A DNA stretch of 64,000 nucleotides from an uncultured Campylobacter sp. (GTDB lineage: Bacteria; Campylobacterota; Campylobacteria; Campylobacterales; Campylobacteraceae), in the NCBI RefSeq assembly GCF_963518785.1, contig NZ_CAUQKJ010000010.1:34465-98464 (forward strand). The letters run 5' to 3'. Positions 59,578 to 64,000 of the stretch are shown piece by piece. The translations under genes were made by a program, and so were the position numbers. The notes beneath the pieces were generated by a model. That model made no database searches and had not been told where the DNA came from. It saw only the letters and a list, made by a program, of their open reading frames with translations. Positions within the stretch are counted from its first letter, which is position 1, and every line of letters starts with the position of its first letter.

Positions 59578-62003
59578 TGTATGTCTTTTAAAAATACTTC
59601 TAGGCTTGGCTTTTTTTGTGCAATTAGTTTATCTAACTCTGAGTAAAACAAATATTTCCAGTTGCCTGTTTTGATTTCATTAAGGCTCAATGGGTCTTTT
59701 AAATTCAGAAGCTCTTTATTTCTTTCATCCGGTATTACAATAATTTTGATTACTTCACTACCGAGGACAGAGCATCTGTGAAGTGCAGATATAATATTTG
59801 TAGAATTTTCAACTTCTATTGCAAATTTTATTTTGTTATTTTTAATAAACAACACATCAATCATAGAAATTCTACTTTTTGCATATTCACTATCATCTGC
59901 GCCAAATTTTTCAAAAGGTAAGTCTGTATAATTGCAAAAATCTTTTAGTTTTAATAATTTACCTTTTTCTTCAATTGTTTCAGGCTGTTCACGTTTTCCA
60001 ACATATACTTCTAAACCAAGTCTTTTAGCTATCTTGATTAAATTATAAATATATTTAGAATGAGTTGTGGCTTCTATTGAGCTGATTGAATTTTTATTAT
60101 AAACCCATCCGCCACTAGATTGGCTTGCGAATTTTGCCAAACTCATCTTTATTTTATCTTCATCAGGGGTTAATCCATTCGGGAAATTTTTATATATAAC
60201 ACCCAATGCGTCATCAAGTCTAACAAGACCTTTATCTTTCAATAAAGAAAGTATAGCTCTGTCTACCCTTTCCTTTAATGGAACTTCATAATGTGATATG
60301 TGCCGATTTGGTTCTTTTAACCACCATAAAATTCCACCCTTATTTTTTTCATTAATAATCACAAATGTTTTATTAAGTTCGCTTTCAAGAGCAAGTTTGA
60401 TTTGTGTGTTATTGTCGTGGCTAAAAAGATAGCCATTGCTAGTAATTTCGGCAAGAATAGCGTCGTGTAAAATTAAAAATGGAGTAGGTTCATTTCTTCT
60501 AGCAATAGCATTGATAGCAATTTCGACAATCGCTTCACTTAGTTTTCTATCTGAACTATTTGTCGAAATTCTTTTTAAATTTTTAGCACATCTTATGTAG
60601 AAGTCTGTTCCTGATGTTCCATAAGGATTTGCTACTACCGACTCCCCACTTCGTCTATTTTTTTGATGTATTACTTTTTCAATGATGAAATTAGAGTTCT
60701 GTAAGGAGCGTATAAAGCTATTCCAAATTTCAATCTTTTGATTGTGGAATGTAATAACCATTTTTCCATCATCTTTTAAAATTCCATTTAGTTTTTTTAG
60801 TGCAGAGGTCATTTTTGTTTCATAGTTAGTCAAATCAAATTTTTTATTTATTGTAATTTCACTATTAAAATCTATGTTAGAAAATGATTTGTCATAGTGT
60901 TTTAACCAGACGTTCCATATATAGGATAAATCTAAATATTGAATTAATCCTCCATAAGGTGGGTCTGTAATGATAAAATCAATGCTTTTTTCATTTATGT
61001 ATTCGTCAATAGCCAAAACGTTTATTGCTCCATATTTAAGATCAAATGAATTGTAGTTTTTACCCTTATCTGAAATGGATACTTTTTTCAATTTTCTTTT
61101 GTCTTTGCGAATATAGCTATTTGAATATAACAAAGCACTTTCTACCGATTGTTTGCCAAAACAACTGTTAAAAAACACTATTAGTGGATTTTGTTCCATT
61201 TGTCTTGATGAACAAACATAAGCGCTTCTACCCCAGCTAGTGGAAAAATTTCTTCTTGCACTATCTCGTCTTGGAATATTCATTTTACAACATAAATGAG
61301 TAGTCATAATAAAAGCAAATAGAAGCTGTTTTTTGATCACTTCGTCTTTTTTGTCTAATATACTTTTAAAGATTAGTGATAAAACATAAAGATTTCTTTC
61401 AGTCCATAAAAATTTAAAATTATTTCCACCAACTTTTTTTATAAAATTTGCACTAAATGATTTGCTATCGTAAAACGGCTCATCAACATAAGATAATTTA
61501 AGCTTTTTAAGATCCAAAGTTTTTGAATATGCTATTGCATTTTTATCAAGTTCACTTGGTTCTTTAATTTCTAGGTTTCTATATTTCCCTCTATTAAATT
61601 GGCTAGCACATACTTCATATGCTACATCACAGTCATATTTTAGATTATGAATAATACCGTTATATTCCCATAATTTTTTATATATTTCATCATTTTTTAC
61701 TTTGTCAATTATATTTAGCACTTCTTTTTTAAAAAGTTTATCATCAAATTTGCCTACATAGCTTTCTATAAAAAATGAGCTAATCGGGTTTATGTCGAAA
61801 CAAATAGCTTTTCTATCAACCTTTAATGCTTCTATCGCAGAAATGGCACTACCACAAAACGGATCAAGAATAATGCCATTTTGTGGTGTAAATTTTTCAA
61901 TATACTCACGCCATATATTATGAGGTTTCTTGCCCCAATATTTCATAGCTGTATAAATAGGTGGTCTTTTTTCTTCAACCAAAGCGTAGTTTATTAGTTT
62001 CAT
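59574..62003 (-). CDS. Large DNA methyltransferase with long C-terminal region
   Basis: 809 residues. Motif I DPFCGSA (47-53) with FDINPISS, then catalytic TDPPYGG (346-352) after a 290-residue insert, as in DUF1156/COG1743-like adenine methylases. The methylase part ends near residue 470. The remaining 340 residues hold a helical, winged-helix-like part (VDRAILSLLKDKGLVRLDDAL) and a beta-rich end with MIDVLFIKNNKIKFAIEVENST, where Asp716 and Glu730/Glu732 are spaced as in PD-(D/E)xK nucleases, though the usual Lys is Glu. It could be a fused restriction-modification protein or a methylase with a DNA-binding tail. AAAAGGGG precedes the ATG. Confidence 0.82.
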   Translation of the reverse strand: MKLINYALVEEKRPPIYTAMKYWGKKPHNIWREYIEKFTPQNGIILDPFCGSAISAIEALKVDRKAICFDINPISSFFIESYVGKFDDKLFKKEVLNIIDKVKNDEIYKKLWEYNGIIHNLKYDCDVAYEVCASQFNRGKYRNLEIKEPSELDKNAIAYSKTLDLKKLKLSYVDEPFYDSKSFSANFIKKVGGNNFKFLWTERNLYVLSLIFKSILDKKDEVIKKQLLFAFIMTTHLCCKMNIPRRDSARRNFSTSWGRSAYVCSSRQMEQNPLIVFFNSCFGKQSVESALLYSNSYIRKDKRKLKKVSISDKGKNYNSFDLKYGAINVLAIDEYINEKSIDFIITDPPYGGLIQYLDLSYIWNVWLKHYDKSFSNIDFNSEITINKKFDLTNYETKMTSALKKLNGILKDDGKMVITFHNQKIEIWNSFIRSLQNSNFIIEKVIHQKNRRSGESVVANPYGTSGTDFYIRCAKNLKRISTNSSDRKLSEAIVEIAINAIARRNEPTPFLILHDAILAEITSNGYLFSHDNNTQIKLALESELNKTFVIINEKNKGGILWWLKEPNRHISHYEVPLKERVDRAILSLLKDKGLVRLDDALGVIYKNFPNGLTPDEDKIKMSLAKFASQSSGGWVYNKNSISSIEATTHSKYIYNLIKIAKRLGLEVYVGKREQPETIEEKGKLLKLKDFCNYTDLPFEKFGADDSEYAKSRISMIDVLFIKNNKIKFAIEVENSTNIISALHRCSVLGSEVIKIIVIPDERNKELLNLKDPLSLNEIKTGNWKYLFYSELDKLIAQKKPSLEVFLKDIQ

Positions 62004-62015
62004 AACTGCCCCTTT

Positions 62016-62039
62016 TATCTATCTATCTATCTATCTATC
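62016..62039 (+). repeat. (TATC)6 tetranucleotide repeat
   Basis: Six perfect copies. On the minus strand they read GATA and contain the stop codon of the DUF6471 gene, 13 bases before the start of the large methyltransferase. Every frame through the repeat has TAG, so it cannot fuse the two genes. Confidence 0.95.
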
Positions 62040-62236
62040 GCAACACCCAGCGTATCTAAAATCATCAAAGCAAACGCAAAGCTAAACTTGCCTCGATTAA
62101 TTTTATTCGCTAAATTCTCTCTTGATTCGTTTACGCCTTTTTCTTTTAATTGTTCCGCTAGTTTAGGATAGTCTATATCGGCTTTTGCCATTTGTGTTTT
62201 TAGATACACCTTTGCTCGTTTTTCATATGCGGTCAT
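62027..62236 (-). CDS. DUF6471-type small DNA-binding-like protein
   Basis: 69 residues, basic and helical: TAYEKRAKVYLKTQMAKADI, then DYPKLAEQLKEKGVNESRENLANKINRGKFSFAFALMILDTLGV. The pattern resembles a helix-turn-helix (KLAEQLKEKGVNESRENLANKI) like that of phage and Xre-type repressors, and matches DUF6471 as I know it. It may regulate the methyltransferase genes behind it, or be a passenger of the divergent insertion sequence. An eight-base inverted repeat lies 18 bases upstream. Confidence 0.7.
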   Translation of the reverse strand: MTAYEKRAKVYLKTQMAKADIDYPKLAEQLKEKGVNESRENLANKINRGKFSFAFALMILDTLGVAIDR

Positions 62237-62253
62237 TAATAGCCTTTTGGTTT

Positions 62254-62282
62254 ATATTCGTTCGTAATGCCGAGACGAATAT
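62254..62282 (+). promoter_or_regulatory. Inverted repeat ATATTCGT-N13-ACGAATAT
   Basis: Perfect eight-base arms in the spacer between the divergent DUF6471 and transposase genes. A likely binding site for a dimeric regulator such as the DUF6471 protein. Confidence 0.45.
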
Positions 62283-62387
62283 TTTTTATGATTATATCTA
62301 AAATTTTACAATATAGCAAGAAATAATTATAAATAATCTAATAAAATGAAATATCTTTATATATTTATTAAAATATAATAATATATG

Positions 62388-62396
62388 TGATATAAT
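62388..62396 (+). promoter_or_regulatory. Extended -10 (TGATATAAT) for the transposase
   Basis: TG-N-TATAAT 33 bases before the transposase ATG. AAAAAGG is the ribosome binding site. Confidence 0.6.
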
Positions 62397-62428
62397 ATCA
62401 TCATAAATAAAGATAAAAAGGCTTAAAA

Positions 62429-63438
62429 ATGTCCCAACACTTCCTTCTTTCATCTAAAGCTAGAACAATATCCGTTAGAAAGATAGCTAGTATGAGCGAG
62501 AATGAGTGTTACGAGTATTTTAAATCGATTCGTTGGAGTAGCAACAAAGGCAATCCCATTTGTCCGACTTGCGGAAGCGCTTCATCTCATTATTTTATAG
62601 AAAGTAGATTACAATATCGCTGCAAGGATTGCTTTCATACTTTTAGCCTTACAAACGGAACGATATTTCATTCTCATAAGTTAGACTTTAAAGTTATACT
62701 TCTTGCTATCGCTATATTTTCTAATGCTACCAAAGGAATTTCAGCCTTACAACTTAGTAGAGACCTAGACGTTCAATATAAAACGGCTTGGGTTTTATCT
62801 CATAAAATCAGAGAAAGTCTTATGGCTAGCGATAGCGGAAATAAATTTAGCGGAGTAGTCGAGATGGACGGAGTATACGTCGGAAACTATATAAAACCCG
62901 CTAACAACATAAACGATAGAATAGATAGACGAAAAGCTTTTAAGCCTAATAAACGAGTTATCATATCTTTACGAGATAAAAATTTATCTGGAAGCGGAGC
63001 TAGTAAAACTAAGACCTTTATTTTAAAAAGCGAGAATAACGTAGATATAAACGCTATCGCTAAATCGCATATTGCGCCAAACAGCGAAATTCATACCGAT
63101 GAAAATTCGGTTTACGACGATTTGCTAGCTCATTACGATTTAAAAAGAGTAAATCACCAAATAGAATATAGCGGCATGAATGGAGAGAATAATAACCAAA
63201 GCGAAAGCTTTAACGCTAGATTTAGACGCTTACAATACGGTCAATGCCATAAGCTAGGAACGCTTTACTTATCAAACTATGCAAACGAGATAGCATAAGA
63301 GAAGACACTAGAAGACTTGATAATAAAGCTATAATGGACGATATTTTATCAAGATGTTTAGCCGATAACTCGATATCAAATGAATTCTGCGGATACTGGC
63401 AAGGTAATCTCAGGGTAGCTGAGAGACTTGGAGCCTAG
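62429..63438 (+). pseudogene. IS1595-family transposase, frameshifted near its end
   Basis: The main frame gives 289 residues: an N-terminal zinc ribbon (Cys45, 48, 65, 68; CPTCGS and YRCKDC), a helix-turn-helix (LSRDLDVQYKTAWVLSHKIRE) and the ISXO2-like catalytic core with Asp in VVEMDGVYVG, Asp in EIHTDENSVYDD and the QSESFNARFRR region. It stops at NEIA. Restoring one base there gives the usual C-terminus (REDTRRLDNKAIMDDIL and on to NLRVAERLGA) in the next frame, ending in a TAG that overlaps the stop of the convergent gene. So the transposase is probably dead, or there is a sequencing error. Terminal repeats were not identified. Confidence 0.85.
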
Positions 63439-63851
63439 GAAGCTATTTTATAAAATTTAACTCCGTTGTCGGTAAAGGACGAGATAGTTCCTCTTTTTAT
63501 GAGCTTTGAAATTAAAGAGGATATGTTTTGCTTATATTTGGCAATGAGAGCGTCATCTACTTTTTCATCTTTAAAAACATACTCGGCTATTTCATTTACA
63601 GTGCTAGACTTTATCTTTAAGCACTCTATAATCCTACGATTTAGCTCACCGTGAGGAAAATACGAAGCATTATTAACTCTTTTAGCCCGAATGAACGTAG
63701 TTCTATAACTAGGGTCAAATATCGCGATAGCCTTATCTATCGTTTCAAGCTCTAATTTTAATTTTAAAACTATATCTTGATGATATTTGATATTTCCTTG
63801 AAGCTCCGAGTGCTTACTAACGAGAGTGGATATTACGTGAGATTCAGCCAT
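63435..63851 (-). CDS. Coiled-coil plus winged-helix protein, unknown
   Basis: 138 residues. The first 45 form a coiled coil (HSELQGNIKYHQDIVLKLKLELETID). The C-terminal 70 residues look like a winged helix (LNRRIIECLKIKSSTVNEIAEYVF and ISSLISKLIKRGTI). It is convergent with the transposase, with stops overlapping, so it may be a passenger gene of the element. No family name recognised. AAAGGATTTTG precedes the ATG. Confidence 0.65.
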   Translation of the reverse strand: MAESHVISTLVSKHSELQGNIKYHQDIVLKLKLELETIDKAIAIFDPSYRTTFIRAKRVNNASYFPHGELNRRIIECLKIKSSTVNEIAEYVFKDEKVDDALIAKYKQNISSLISKLIKRGTISSFTDNGVKFYKIAS

Positions 63852-63869
63852 ACAAAATCCTTTATGGTA

Positions 63870-63878
63870 TGCTATAAT
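63870..63878 (+). promoter_or_regulatory. Extended -10 (TGCTATAAT) reading out of the window
   Basis: TG-N-TATAAT points rightward, away from the element and toward the nine-base repeat. A GTG at 63904 opens a frame to the window edge (KVLCGCYIIPEFW then LVG repeats), which may or may not be a gene. Confidence 0.45.
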
Positions 63879-63945
63879 AGACTGAATTTTAGCGGATTTT
63901 ATAGTGAAAGTCTTGTGTGGATGCTACATAATACCGGAGTTTTGG

Positions 63946-64000
63946 TTGGTCGGATTGGTCGGATTGGTCGGATTGGTCGGATTGGTCGGATTGGTCGGAT
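63946..64000 (+). repeat. Nine-base tandem repeat GGTCGGATT, cut by window edge
   Basis: Six perfect copies are visible and the array continues past the window. Being a multiple of three it keeps frame: plus-strand readings are Gly-Arg-Ile, Leu-Val-Gly or Trp-Ser-Asp, and minus-strand readings are Asn-Pro-Thr, Ser-Asp-Gln or Ile-Arg-Pro. All six are open. Confidence 0.95.

Overview
The window reads as a chromosomal segment of a Campylobacter with a fairly GC-rich genome, of the C. gracilis / C. rectus / C. showae type; C. gracilis is my best guess and is not proven. Three blocks have the gene order I know from C. jejuni: accD-rlmH-dksA-like-membrane protein-dus; tyrA / bamA-M23 peptidase-lpxC-tsaB-thrB-ylxR-infB-rbfA-rimP; and ileS-small membrane protein-gatA-guaB with a carbon-nitrogen hydrolase nearby. 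Most spacers are long and strewn with AAATTTTA / TAAAATTT words, and several carry degenerate tandem repeats. I saw no rRNA, tRNA or CRISPR array.

Layout. 0-5.6 kb: a minus-strand operon for a Mo-bisPGD polysulfide/thiosulfate-type reductase (catalytic, 4Fe-4S and NrfD-like membrane subunits) followed directly by an OmpR-type response regulator and a sensor kinase cut by the window edge. 5.6-8.4 kb: MFS exporter, PAS aerotaxis-type protein, recO. 8.5-13.1 kb: accD, rlmH, dksA-like, membrane protein, dus and a small membrane protein. 13.3-26.4 kb: metallophosphatase, tyrA, bamA, M23 peptidase, lpxC, tsaB, thrB, ylxR, infB, rbfA, rimP (outer membrane assembly, lipid A, translation initiation and ribosome maturation). 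26.4-34.2 kb: repeat-rich spacers with a small membrane protein behind a 15-base C/G tract, ribD, a CDF metal exporter, and a cupin / NAD(P)-binding protein pair whose promoter is covered by two matching operators; an Rrf2-family regulator lies downstream.

34.7-37.9 kb: one 1059-residue polypeptide with nuclease, N6-methyltransferase and two target-recognition domains. A G9 tract lies exactly between the two recognition domains, and loss or gain of one G gives a stop within a few codons. This is the best candidate for a switchable system in the window. 38.2-46.9 kb: a tightly packed minus-strand housekeeping operon from ileS to a ThiF-like protein, including a 36-residue membrane protein. 47-58.5 kb: CinA-like protein, a lipoprotein whose N-terminus is a nine-residue repeat array, pyrB-pyrC, a frameshifted TorA-type reductase, dgkA, xth and fhs.

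58.7-64 kb: a visibly AT-rich accessory island. It holds two overlapping DNA methyltransferase genes (the larger with a long C-terminal region that has weak nuclease-like features), a DUF6471-type small protein, a frameshifted IS1595-type transposase, a coiled-coil/winged-helix protein, and a nine-base tandem repeat running off the end of the window. It looks like horizontally acquired DNA and may be an uncharacterised modification or defence locus.
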